Source: Flavobacteriales bacterium UBA1995 (GTDB taxonomy: Bacteria; Bacteroidota; Bacteroidia; Flavobacteriales_D; Sanyastnellaceae). From it: a stretch of DNA of 14,633 nucleotides. Under the pieces are notes generated by a model, which searched no databases, was not told where the DNA came from, and was given only the letters and a program-made list of their open reading frames with translations. Shown here piece after piece: positions 1-7,030 of this stretch; positions within the stretch are counted from its first letter, which is position 1; the number at the start of each line of letters is the position of its first letter. The stretch covers positions 1-14,633 of the forward strand of contig DDCX01000112.1 of NCBI GenBank assembly GCA_002336475.1. The letters are read 5' to 3'. The translations under genes were made by a program, and so were the position numbers.

Positions 1-1008
1 AGCGATGAAGCGAATTGGATTTCACCCTTCGAAGCCGGCGGCAACATCGCCATTGACGGGATGTTCGGTGGAGCTTGGTTTACCCTGAATGGTGCCACCA
101 ATGGCATCGCAGGAGATGACCTGCGGGTGTTGCTCGGTCAATTCACGACCAACGGTACCATCAGTGGCCAGATTTCACTGCAGATCTTCCCAGAAGGTGA
201 CGGTGACAATGACCTCATCCTCACGTTCCCCATTGGCAACAGCTCATGTGGCTGTACCGATGCCACAGCGTGCAACTATGTTGAGGAGGCCACAAACGAT
301 GATGGAAGCTGTGAATACACAGGCATCTATGATTGCGACGGCTCGACCTGCATCAACGATGTCGATGGCGACGGGATTTGCGACGAGCTCGAGGTGGCAG
401 GGTGTACCGACAATACGGCCCTGAATTACATGCCAGGCTCCTCTGATGACGACGGTTCTTGCTTGTTCCTCGGATGTATGGATCCCGAAGCGGACAACTA
501 CAGCAGTTCTGCCAACGTGGAGGGCGAATGCTCTTATCCGATGGAAGGCTGCACCGATGCCGGAGCTGTCAACTATGATGCGTCAGCTTTGGAGGACGAT
601 GGTTCTTGCCTGTTCCTCGGTTGTATGGACCCTGAAGCGGACAACTATGACGCCAACGCCAACGTCAGTGGATTCTGTTCCTACCCTGTAGAGGGTTGCA
701 CGGATGCTGCCGCCGCCAACTACAGCGACACTGCAGTGACCGATGACGGATCTTGTCTCTATCCCGGTTGTACGGATCCAACGGCTTTGAATTACGACCC
801 CTCAGCCAACTTTGACTCAGGCTGTATCCTTCCGCTCGAAGGCTGCACCGATTCACAGGCAGAGAACTACAATCCGTTGGCCAACACCAACGATGGCAGC
901 TGTGAATACACGCCACCTTGCCCTGGTGACTTGAACGGCGATGGTTCCATCAACATCAACGACTTGCTCGACTTCTTCCAGATTTATGGATCGGATTGTG
1001 CCGAGTAA
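1..1008 (+). CDS. C-terminal part of a large secreted Cys-repeat protein with a dockerin-like end
   Basis: The reading frame is open from the first base, so this is the 3' end of a longer gene and the ATG at 61 is internal. The 335 visible residues begin with a beta-rich segment (containing NGIAGDDLRVLLGQ), then eight repeats of the form GCTDxxAxNY...DDGSC from base 250 to about 918. Repeat 1 is followed by a short Asp/Gly-rich calcium-binding-like insert (DVDGDGICDE). The protein ends with CPGDLNGDGS..NDLLDFF, an EF-hand-like dockerin type I loop (bases 919-1005). Such repeats are common in exported proteins of marine Flavobacteriales. Two Cys per repeat suggest disulfides, and the Asp/Asn positions suggest calcium binding. 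No type IX secretion sorting domain follows. The role is probably surface or extracellular (adhesion, or part of a large exoprotein), but the enzymatic or binding part lies upstream, outside the window. Confidence 0.85.
   Translation, partial: SDEANWISPFEAGGNIAIDGMFGGAWFTLNGATNGIAGDDLRVLLGQFTTNGTISGQISLQIFPEGDGDNDLILTFPIGNSSCGCTDATACNYVEEATNDDGSCEYTGIYDCDGSTCINDVDGDGICDELEVAGCTDNTALNYMPGSSDDDGSCLFLGCMDPEADNYSSSANVEGECSYPMEGCTDAGAVNYDASALEDDGSCLFLGCMDPEADNYDANANVSGFCSYPVEGCTDAAAANYSDTAVTDDGSCLYPGCTDPTALNYDPSANFDSGCILPLEGCTDSQAENYNPLANTNDGSCEYTPPCPGDLNGDGSININDLLDFFQIYGSDCAE
400..840 (+). repeat. Three exact-length 147-bp tandem units coding for paired Cys repeats
   Basis: Units begin at 400, 547 and 694, each 147 bp (49 codons), with no insertion or deletion. 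Each unit codes for one 24-residue repeat (GCTD...DDGSC) plus one 25-residue repeat. The first two units are close copies: the stretch coding for DDGSCLFLGCMDPEADNY recurs at about 450 and 597 with only scattered, mostly silent changes. The third unit is more diverged (GCTDPTALNY in place of GCMDPEADNY). A further single repeat begins at 841. The pattern indicates duplication of a two-repeat module. Confidence 0.85.
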
Positions 1009-1054
1009 CAACATCCGCATTTGACCAAAACCAGCCCATTGCGGGTATGAGAAG

Positions 1055-1085
1055 GAAAGGGGCGCCCATACAGGGTGCCCCTTTC
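1055..1085 (+). terminator. Strong hairpin terminator after the Cys-repeat gene
   Basis: A 13-bp stem (1055-1067 with 1073-1085) encloses the 5-base loop ATACA. The only non-Watson-Crick pair is one G-U. It lies 46 bases after the stop codon of the secreted-protein gene and before the promoter box of the next gene. The T-run is short and forms part of the stem, so intrinsic termination is likely but not textbook. Confidence 0.75.
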
Positions 1086-1099
1086 TGTTGGTCAAGGAA

Positions 1100-1107
1100 T
1101 AACTTTG
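1100..1107 (+). promoter_or_regulatory. Bacteroidota -7 promoter box (TAACTTTG)
   Basis: TAACTTTG matches the TAnnTTTG consensus recognised by the Bacteroidota primary sigma factor. Only five bases separate it from the ATG at 1113, which would give a leaderless or nearly leaderless mRNA. I found no good TTG (-33) element at the usual distance; the nearest TTG is too close. Confidence 0.55.
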
Positions 1108-1112
1108 GCACC

Positions 1113-1385
1113 ATGCAGGACGAAGAATTGGCCGGATTGAGGGCGCGCTTGGATGCCCATCACGATTGGCCATCTGAATACATGTTCAAATTCATCGCTC
1201 CAAACCAATCGGAAAAAACCGAAGCCATACTCGCCCTATTTCCTCCTGAAGTGCGTGTGGAGCGCAAAACCAGTGGCGGCGGGAAATACATGGCATTGAC
1301 CATACACGAAGTGGTGGCCAACGCCGATGCGGTTTTTCACCGTTACCAATCGGTGCAAGCCATAGGGGGCATCTTTGCCCTCTGA
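1113..1385 (+). CDS. DUF493 (YbeD-like) family protein
   Basis: This 90-residue protein matches the small DUF493/UPF0250 family. Near the N terminus it has WPSEYMFKFIAPN (about residues 18-30), followed by a KTSGGGKYMALTI strand and an NADAVFHRYQ helix. The family has a small alpha/beta fold like that of the ACT domain, is cytoplasmic, and has no settled function; E. coli YbeD is the relative I can name. The frame is open further upstream to 996, but ATG 1113 is preferred: it matches the family N terminus, follows a TAnnTTTG box, and avoids reading through the terminator hairpin. It is followed after 21 bases by a small membrane-protein gene on the same strand, probably in one transcript. Confidence 0.85.
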   Translation: MQDEELAGLRARLDAHHDWPSEYMFKFIAPNQSEKTEAILALFPPEVRVERKTSGGGKYMALTIHEVVANADAVFHRYQSVQAIGGIFAL

Positions 1386-1406
1386 ATTCAACAGACCCGA
1401 GCCTTT

Positions 1407-1748
1407 ATGACGCACACCTTGGACCTTCTTTCACAAGTACTTTTTGTCGGCCTGATGGCCATGCTGTTGTATGTGCTGTACAAGCGCTTTGTCAGCATGC
1501 TCAGCAGAGACCGCATCAAAGGAACGTATGCCCAAGTTGCAGGTTGTACTTGGCACAAGGACGGACGATTGGTGGTGGTGATTGAAATGGAAGAAGCAGG
1601 CCCGTGTGCACTCCGCTGGGAGGGAGGGGAAGCTCAGATTCAATGCACCGCAGGACGGCACGAGGAATCACTGGATGCCCCCGAGAAGCCAATAGGCAAC
1701 GTGGAGTTCACCTTTGTGAATCAGGTTGTGCGACGCAAAGTGGGCTGA
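1407..1748 (+). CDS. Small single-pass membrane protein of unknown function
   Basis: I do not recognise this 113-residue protein. Residues about 7-27 (LSQVLFVGLMAMLLYVLYKR) form a clear membrane helix with a basic end, which suggests the N terminus is outside or in the membrane and the rest is cytoplasmic. The remaining 85 residues look beta-rich (CTWHKDGRLVVVIEM, NVEFTFVNQVV) and contain Cys residues but no motif I can name. It lies 21 bases after the DUF493 gene and is probably co-transcribed with it. Its TGA stop directly abuts the TGA stop of convergent argS. It looks like a real gene because it fills the gap, has a coherent hydrophobic pattern, and has no competing frame of comparable quality. 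Confidence 0.65.
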   Translation: MTHTLDLLSQVLFVGLMAMLLYVLYKRFVSMLSRDRIKGTYAQVAGCTWHKDGRLVVVIEMEEAGPCALRWEGGEAQIQCTAGRHEESLDAPEKPIGNVEFTFVNQVVRRKVG

Positions 1749-3536
1749 TCACATCCGCTCAGGAAGGGCGATTCCAAGCAGGTGCATGCCCGTATTGAGG
1801 CTTCGGGTAAACCGCTCTGTGAGAGCCAGTCGGAAGTCTCTGGTTGGCTCATCTTCAGCAGCCAAGATGGGGTGCTCTTGGTAATAACTGCTGAATGCTT
1901 TTGTGAGGTCATAGCACCAATTGGCCACCAATGAGGGGTTGTAGGTCGAGGCTGCCTCGGAGATGACATCGGGTAGACTGTGAAGACATCCGATCAGCTC
2001 CATTTCTTCGGGCCCCGGGACCGTGGTGAGAGAGGTGGGCAATGCGAGTCCTTCATCGTGTGCCCTGCGCAGGATGCTCCGACCCCGAACATAATTGAAC
2101 AGGATAAAGGGCCCTGTATTTCCGTAAAAGTCGATGGAAGCCTTGGGGTCGAACATCATGTTCTTTTTGGGGTCGACCTTGAGCAAGAAATACTTCAGGG
2201 CACTCAGTCCTACGCGCTCAAAGACTTCCCTCTGGGCTTCATCATCTAGGCCTTCGAGTTTGCCGGCCTCCTGTGCAATTTCACGGGCAATGCCAAACAT
2301 CTCTGCCATTAAATCATCGGCGTCGACGACGGTCCCTTCGCGGGATTTCATCTTGCCTTCAGGAAGCTCGACCATGCCGTAGCTCAGGTGGTGGCAGCGT
2401 TCAGCTTGGGGGAAGCCAAGCTTTCCCAGCACCAGGAACAGCACTTTGAAGTGGTACTCTTGCTCGTTGCCCACCGTATACACTTGGCGGTCCAGGTCTG
2501 GAAAGTCCTGAAACCTCAGCAATGCTGTGCCAATGTCTTGGGTCATGTATACCGCTGTGCCATCGCCGCGCAGCAAGAGTTTGCGGTCCAGACCGTCTTC
2601 GGTCAAGTCCACCCAAACGGCACCGTCATCGGTTTGCTCAAAAACGCCGCGCTTCAATCCCTCCAATACCCGGTCTCGTCCGGTGAGGTAGGTGTCGCTT
2701 TCGTAATAGAGTTTGTCAAACTCTACGCCCATGGTGCGGTAGGTGTCCTCGAATCCAGCATACACCCAGCTGTTCATGGTTTTCCATAAACCCACCGTTT
2801 CGGCGTCGCCTTGTTCCCAAAGCCTCAGCGTTTCTTGGGCCTCGAGGATCAAGGGCGCTTCTTTCTCGGCTTGCTCTTTGGAGCGGCCTGCTTCGATGAG
2901 GTGCGCGGTTTCTTTTTTGAAGGCTTGGTCAAAGGCAACGTAATACTTCCCGACCAACTTGTCGCCCTTCATGCCCGCTGATTCAGGCGTTTCGCCCTGT
3001 CCGAATTTGCGCCATGCCACCATGGATTTACAAATGTGGATCCCGCGGTCGTTCACGATTTGGACCTTGGTCACGGAGTGGCCTGCAGCTTCGAGAATGC
3101 GGCTCACAGAGTGCCCCAGAAAGTTGTTGCGCAGGTGGCCCAGGTGAAGGGGTTTGTTGGTGTTGGGCGAGCTGTACTCCACCATGACCCGAGGAGCGCT
3201 ACCGGATGGCTTATGGCCATAGTCGGTTCCAGCAGCCTCTCCGGTGAGCCACTCGGACCAGTAAGAAGCTTCAATTTCGAGGTTGAGAAAACCCTTGACC
3301 ACGTTGAAACCGGTCACCGGTCCATCGCCGGAGACCAAGGCTTCGCCCAGACGCTCTGCGGTAGCGTCAGGTGCGGCTTTGCTGTGACGTGCCAGGGGAA
3401 AACAGACAATGGTGCGGTCTCCAGTAAATTCTTTGCGCGTCATCTGGACGCTGAATTGGTCGGGCGCAAGCGCGCTGCCAAAACAACGCTCAAAAGCGGT
3501 GGCTGCTGCAGATTGAAGCAGGGGGTCAAGTCGCAT
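1749..3536 (-). CDS. argS: Arginyl-tRNA synthetase
   Basis: ArgS attaches arginine to tRNA-Arg in the cytoplasm using ATP. The 595-residue length is normal for the bacterial enzyme. Visible landmarks are an N-terminal Arg-tRNA-synthetase additional domain (about residues 1-90), the class I signature SSPNTNKPLHLGHLRNN with the HIGH-type box HLGH at 131-134, a catalytic core with WVDLTEDGLDRKLLLR, a KMSKS-type loop KMKSR at 395-399, and a C-terminal all-helical DALR anticodon-binding domain from about 475. Bacterial ArgS enzymes often have a degenerate second signature; here it is fairly well kept. Only 2 bases separate its ATG from the stop of the upstream citrulline-hydrolase-like gene, so the two are very probably co-transcribed. 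Confidence 0.97.
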   Translation of the reverse strand: MRLDPLLQSAAATAFERCFGSALAPDQFSVQMTRKEFTGDRTIVCFPLARHSKAAPDATAERLGEALVSGDGPVTGFNVVKGFLNLEIEASYWSEWLTGEAAGTDYGHKPSGSAPRVMVEYSSPNTNKPLHLGHLRNNFLGHSVSRILEAAGHSVTKVQIVNDRGIHICKSMVAWRKFGQGETPESAGMKGDKLVGKYYVAFDQAFKKETAHLIEAGRSKEQAEKEAPLILEAQETLRLWEQGDAETVGLWKTMNSWVYAGFEDTYRTMGVEFDKLYYESDTYLTGRDRVLEGLKRGVFEQTDDGAVWVDLTEDGLDRKLLLRGDGTAVYMTQDIGTALLRFQDFPDLDRQVYTVGNEQEYHFKVLFLVLGKLGFPQAERCHHLSYGMVELPEGKMKSREGTVVDADDLMAEMFGIAREIAQEAGKLEGLDDEAQREVFERVGLSALKYFLLKVDPKKNMMFDPKASIDFYGNTGPFILFNYVRGRSILRRAHDEGLALPTSLTTVPGPEEMELIGCLHSLPDVISEAASTYNPSLVANWCYDLTKAFSSYYQEHPILAAEDEPTRDFRLALTERFTRSLNTGMHLLGIALPERM

Positions 3537-3538
3537 GA

Positions 3539-4498
3539 TCAGTGTGCGTTGTGGGGCAGGAAAACTTCAGCGAGCATGCAGCGGACTGATCCGCCTCCAA
3601 GCTGCTCGATGGTGGGGATGGGGGCATGGACCATTGGAGCAATGGCGCCGAGAACATCGCGCTGCTCGGGGGTGAAGCTCTGGTGAGCGGCCGAAGACAT
3701 GGCCATCAGAGGGCGGCCTTCACCGTTCAGCACTTCGAGTACGTTGCCAGCAAACCCGTTGACTTGCTCCGGTGTAATGCGCACCACAGTGCGTCCGCCA
3801 TCCGTCAATGCTTCCATGACTTTCTCCCTTTCATCTGTATCGGGAATGATCGAGTCACACACAACGGCCCAAGAGGAGCCTATTGCCAGCATGACATTGG
3901 TGTGGTAGATGGGGGCAGAGGTGTCCCCTGAGGTCTGAAGCGCAGTGAAGTCAACGAGTTCGTAGTCAAATGCATCACAGAAATGTGCAGCTGCTTGGCG
4001 GTCGGTTCTCGGGCCAATGGCAACGTATGCTTTTCGGTTCACCCGGTCCAGAATCAGGCTGCCAGTCCCCTCCAGGTAAACGCCGTGTTGTTCAAATTCG
4101 GTGAAGTCCACAATGGATTCCAGTTCGAGGTCGTGGTCAATGCACAGGCTGTGCAGTACAGGCTCTCTGCGTTCACGACGTCGGTTCTCCGCGAACATGG
4201 GGTAGAGCCCAACCCGTCCATCGCGGTGAAAGCTGACCCAGTTGTTGGGAAACAGAGCGTCAGGTGTGTCGTCCTCAGGGTCGCTGTCATAGACGGCGAC
4301 CTTGACGCCGTGTTGGCGCAATGCCTTGACGACCCCATTGAACTCGTCTTCTGCGCACTCGCGGGCATTGCTGAGACCAGGGGCTTCGCTTTGGTAAGCA
4401 TTGTTCACCGCGGTTTCCTCGTTCATGCGAAAAGCCGAAGGGCGGATCATCATGATGAGATTGGTGGATTGCCTGGCTTGTGAATCTTCAGTGGGCAT
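3539..4498 (-). CDS. ctlX: CtlX-like citrulline hydrolase / arginine deiminase-related protein
   Basis: This 319-residue protein belongs to the guanidine-modifying (GME, amidinotransferase/pentein) superfamily. The N terminus STNLIMMIRPSAFRMNEETAVNN and the block DALFPNNWVSFH...GLYPM are typical of the CtlX group. Family members convert citrulline to ornithine, CO2 and ammonia (shown for Francisella CtlX). Putative active-site residues are visible: Asp80 (in PDALFPNNW), Glu143 (YLEGTGS), His199 (YHTNV) and the nucleophile Cys307 (GGGSVRCMLAE). The start at 4498 fits the family N terminus. It sits 12 bases after a second GME-family gene and 2 bases before argS. The gene symbol rests on family resemblance; activity on citrulline here is inferred, and another ureido or guanidino compound could be the substrate. 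Confidence 0.8.
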   Translation of the reverse strand: MPTEDSQARQSTNLIMMIRPSAFRMNEETAVNNAYQSEAPGLSNARECAEDEFNGVVKALRQHGVKVAVYDSDPEDDTPDALFPNNWVSFHRDGRVGLYPMFAENRRRERREPVLHSLCIDHDLELESIVDFTEFEQHGVYLEGTGSLILDRVNRKAYVAIGPRTDRQAAAHFCDAFDYELVDFTALQTSGDTSAPIYHTNVMLAIGSSWAVVCDSIIPDTDEREKVMEALTDGGRTVVRITPEQVNGFAGNVLEVLNGEGRPLMAMSSAAHQSFTPEQRDVLGAIAPMVHAPIPTIEQLGGGSVRCMLAEVFLPHNAH

Positions 4499-4510
4499 GT
4501 TGAATGGACT

Positions 4511-5416
4511 TCAAGAACGGCGAAGCGGTAAGGTGGAACATCTGAACAGACCGCCCATGTGCCCCACCTTGTCGAGGGGGCAATGAATCAACCGGTATCC
4601 CAGATCCAGTAATGCCTCTGAGATCCTGGTAAACCCAGGGTCAATCAGCAATGTATCGGGTGCGGTATGCAAGAGGTTTGTTTGCAGAAGAGCCGCCTCT
4701 TCTAATGTGACATCAACACAAAATGAATGCCTGTTCCTGAGGGTGTTCAGCTGCTCTTCATGAACAAAAGCTTCAGGACAGACAATCGCATGCCCACCGC
4801 CCAAAGGCATGTATGCGCAGTCCAAGTGCAGGGCGCATTTCAAAGGGTCGTGGTCGTCTTTGTGCAATTCTAACCCGACCACTTCGCGGTTTGGAAAGGT
4901 GGATGCTAAAAAGTCCAACGCCGAAGGCAAGGTCCGGGATACCTGCAGGTGCGTCCATTCGGAACGTCGCGTCACTCCAACAAAGAGTGTTCCATCGAGT
5001 ACGATGACATCACCACCTTCCATGCGAACCTCAGGAGGCAAGGCCGTCCAAGGCGTATTCCCGAGCAGGGGGGCGACCCCATCCCATTCTCCACGGCGGG
5101 CCTCGATTGTACGAGACCGAATAAATGTTCCATCAATCACCAGTCCCACATCCCGGGCAAAAACTTGCTCTACATCGGACAAGTCAGAAGGGCGCAGAAC
5201 AGAGACGCCTTCCTCTTCTAGCAGTTCGGCCAATCCGTCCAATTGGGTGGCCACTTCAGCCTGCGTGGGAAAGGACCCCTGTGCCAGGTGAAACTTGGAA
5301 GTAGGGTCAAAGGCGGTCTCCAATGTTGGCCTTGGCCCCATGTGCCGGCCGTGACCCACAATCACAGCCTCGAGCTGTCCCCATTCATTGGGTATGTTGA
5401 GTTCAATTTCCGGCAT
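4511..5416 (-). CDS. Dimethylargininase / arginine deiminase-like amidinohydrolase
   Basis: A second member of the GME superfamily, 301 residues, of the COG1834-type group usually annotated dimethylarginine dimethylaminohydrolase or amidinotransferase. Active-site signatures are intact: FARD at 86-89 followed by RTIEARRGE, EGGD at 133-136, LHLD with His197, and the nucleophile Cys293 in FRCSTLPLRR. These are the residues that attack a guanidino carbon in this superfamily. Expected chemistry is hydrolysis of arginine or methylated arginine to citrulline, or amidino-group transfer; the sequence alone does not separate these. It is the first gene of the run leading to ctlX and argS, starting 55 bases after the end of the lipoprotein gene. 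No clear promoter box lies in that gap, so it may be partly read through from upstream. Confidence 0.75.
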   Translation of the reverse strand: MPEIELNIPNEWGQLEAVIVGHGRHMGPRPTLETAFDPTSKFHLAQGSFPTQAEVATQLDGLAELLEEEGVSVLRPSDLSDVEQVFARDVGLVIDGTFIRSRTIEARRGEWDGVAPLLGNTPWTALPPEVRMEGGDVIVLDGTLFVGVTRRSEWTHLQVSRTLPSALDFLASTFPNREVVGLELHKDDHDPLKCALHLDCAYMPLGGGHAIVCPEAFVHEEQLNTLRNRHSFCVDVTLEEAALLQTNLLHTAPDTLLIDPGFTRISEALLDLGYRLIHCPLDKVGHMGGLFRCSTLPLRRS

Positions 5417-5471
5417 GTTGTGCCAGTGGGGTTTGGATCATTCAGCGCAGGATGGACCGCGGAAAATTCGG

Positions 5472-6311
5472 TTAGTCTAGACCGGTAGAGTCCGTCTCAC
5501 TGGAGACATTCAGCCCAAAACTTTCTCGGTGCCTGAAAGCCTGTGTCACAGCTGCGGAGTCCATAACATCGGCCACTGATGGGACCGTTTGCCAACCTTC
5601 ATTCAGCCAGCGAATGCCGCCTCCCCGTGTCGTGTCTGAATCATGGGCGCGTGCAGCGAAGAGCAAGCGCTGCGCATTGGCAGTGATGTGTCGCCTGTAA
5701 ATGGTGTCACCCTCGACATCAACAAAAGTGGTGTCCATGTATGCAATGCTGCCATTGGGGTAGCGGTCGCCGAGCGTGCGGCCAAAATTCTTGTAGTTGC
5801 CTGTCCAACGCTTTTGAAACACCATGTGGTGCCTCAAATTGATTTCAGCGAGCGCCACATCGTAAATCTCACCTTCGTAGAAAGGAGAGCAATACAGGAG
5901 TGACCAGTGGTCAAATCGGGTGGAGACTCCAATGCTGTCCCATTGGCCCCACATGCGCACATACATGTCGAAGATGGAATCGGTAGTAAAGGTTTCTGCG
6001 ATGTAGTAGTCACTGAAATGCTCCGCATAGCGGGCGCCATTGTTGGAGTCCATAAAACCGAACAGGTCTTCCTTAAACTCGGAGTAATTCTCCTCGCTCA
6101 AGAAGACCAGGGCGCTGTCGGGAAAATGCACTTTGGTCGGAGTAGCCATGTATTCAGGATGCAAGGGATCCTGATAATCTCCAATAGCAGGACCGTTTCC
6201 AAACCCTGAAGAATTCGACATGCCATCACATCCCGCAAAGGCCAATGATAAAAAAACGCAGGTCAGGCTACCTGCGACAAATTGAAAGGCGCTGTTGGTC
6301 TTGATTTTCAT
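5472..6311 (-). CDS. Lipoprotein of unknown function
   Basis: The 279-residue product starts with a lipoprotein signal: a basic N-region (MKIKTN), a hydrophobic stretch, and AFAGC with the lipidated Cys at 28. After a short Ser/Gly/Pro linker comes a region rich in aromatic and acidic residues (EEN YSEFKEDLFGFMDSNNGARYAEHFSDYY, then MYVRMWGQWDSIGV). I do not recognise the domain. No surface-export signal of the lysine plus acidic type directly follows the Cys. The frame is open a further 45 codons upstream, but ATG 6311 is chosen because it gives the signal peptide and follows a TATCTTTG box. It is probably anchored in the inner or outer membrane, facing the periplasm. It lies between the protease pair and the arginine genes on the same strand, but with its own promoter. 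Confidence 0.8.
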   Translation of the reverse strand: MKIKTNSAFQFVAGSLTCVFLSLAFAGCDGMSNSSGFGNGPAIGDYQDPLHPEYMATPTKVHFPDSALVFLSEENYSEFKEDLFGFMDSNNGARYAEHFSDYYIAETFTTDSIFDMYVRMWGQWDSIGVSTRFDHWSLLYCSPFYEGEIYDVALAEINLRHHMVFQKRWTGNYKNFGRTLGDRYPNGSIAYMDTTFVDVEGDTIYRRHITANAQRLLFAARAHDSDTTRGGGIRWLNEGWQTVPSVADVMDSAAVTQAFRHRESFGLNVSSETDSTGLD

Positions 6312-6329
6312 AGCTATCGACAATCTCGT

Positions 6330-6337
6330 CAAAGATA
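6330..6337 (-). promoter_or_regulatory. Bacteroidota -7 promoter box (TATCTTTG)
   Basis: TATCTTTG on the minus strand matches TAnnTTTG exactly and lies 18 bases before the lipoprotein ATG at 6311. Transcription would start about 6 bases after the box, leaving a leader of roughly 12 bases. No convincing TTG is seen at -33. The gap 6312-6372 holds nothing else I can identify. Confidence 0.5.
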
Positions 6338-6372
6338 GCCCTGCCCAGCCCGGTCCGATTTTTGACGGGGGC

Positions 6373-6999
6373 TTAATTCGGGAAGAATCCCTTGTGGATA
6401 TGTACTTCTTGCTGCAAAACGAGTTTGGTCCACCGCAAAACACCATCCAGAAATAATGCGCGTTGGTCTCCTTTCAACACCAAAAGCCGGTGCTTGTGTG
6501 TGGGCGGCAGGCCGAGCCATTGGGTCAGGTCGAGTATGGTGCTGTGAGACAACTGATCCACATCGACATCCTTGTTCTTTTTGAGGAGTGTTTTGATTTC
6601 GCCAATGCGCTCCCTCTGATCCGGTGTTAGCGGATGATCCAAATTGATGTCCCGATTGACCACATGCCCCCCAGGATAGAGCTTGGATTCCATTTGTTGC
6701 TGGAACCGCTGGGTTTCGAAATGCCCCACACATTCCACAACAATGTCCTTGCGGCCTCCAGGGTGCTCTTTTTTTACCTCTACCAACTTGGCCAAGCATC
6801 CGGTGGATGCGGTCATGTCTTCGAAGTGAAACGGAATGCCAAAGCGGTTCGATCCTTCAAGGCCACTGTTCAAGGCTTCTTCGAGCTCCTGGATGAGCTG
6901 TCTGTAACGTGGTTCGAAAATGTGCAGGCCGGCGCGCTCTCCGGGCAATAAAAAGACCCCCAAAGGAAAAAATGGAAGGGAATAAGAGCGCTGTGCCAT
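6373..6999 (-). CDS. LON substrate-binding-domain protein (no ATPase or protease domain)
   Basis: The 208-residue product has the LON N-terminal (substrate-binding) domain: the opening SLPFFPLGVFLLPGE and FEPRYRQL (residues 28-35), then the strand-rich half (STGCLAKLVEV, VVECVGHFE) and a helical C-terminal part. There is no Walker A motif and no Ser-Lys protease domain, so it is the stand-alone form known in many bacteria, thought to bind unfolded or partner proteins. Its function is not established. The start could be ATG 6999 or ATG 7005, two codons apart; the frame runs upstream to 7080 but that part overlaps degP and lacks family similarity. It follows degP by 31 bases (25 for the earlier ATG), probably in one transcript, linking it to protein quality control. 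Confidence 0.85.
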   Translation of the reverse strand: MAQRSYSLPFFPLGVFLLPGERAGLHIFEPRYRQLIQELEEALNSGLEGSNRFGIPFHFEDMTASTGCLAKLVEVKKEHPGGRKDIVVECVGHFETQRFQQQMESKLYPGGHVVNRDINLDHPLTPDQRERIGEIKTLLKKNKDVDVDQLSHSTILDLTQWLGLPPTHKHRLLVLKGDQRALFLDGVLRWTKLVLQQEVHIHKGFFPN

Positions 7000-7030
7000 G
7001 GTCATTAAGGTAAGGGACAATGTCGCCCCC

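Noticed and set aside
250-918. CRISPR-like or transposon-like direct repeats
   Set aside because: The repeats are in frame, code for Cys-rich protein modules, and have no spacer/repeat structure of CRISPR size.
3036-3686. Plus-strand open frame of 216 codons across the argS/ctlX junction
   Set aside because: It is antisense to two clearly identified genes and shows no domain or promoter.
5462-5490. Hairpin at the end of the lipoprotein gene (CGGT...ACCG around TCTAGA)
   Set aside because: The stem is only four pairs with no T-run, so it is too weak to call a terminator.
6312-6446. 45-codon N-terminal extension of the lipoprotein
   Set aside because: It would bury the lipoprotein signal peptide inside the protein and overlaps the LON-domain gene end and the promoter box.
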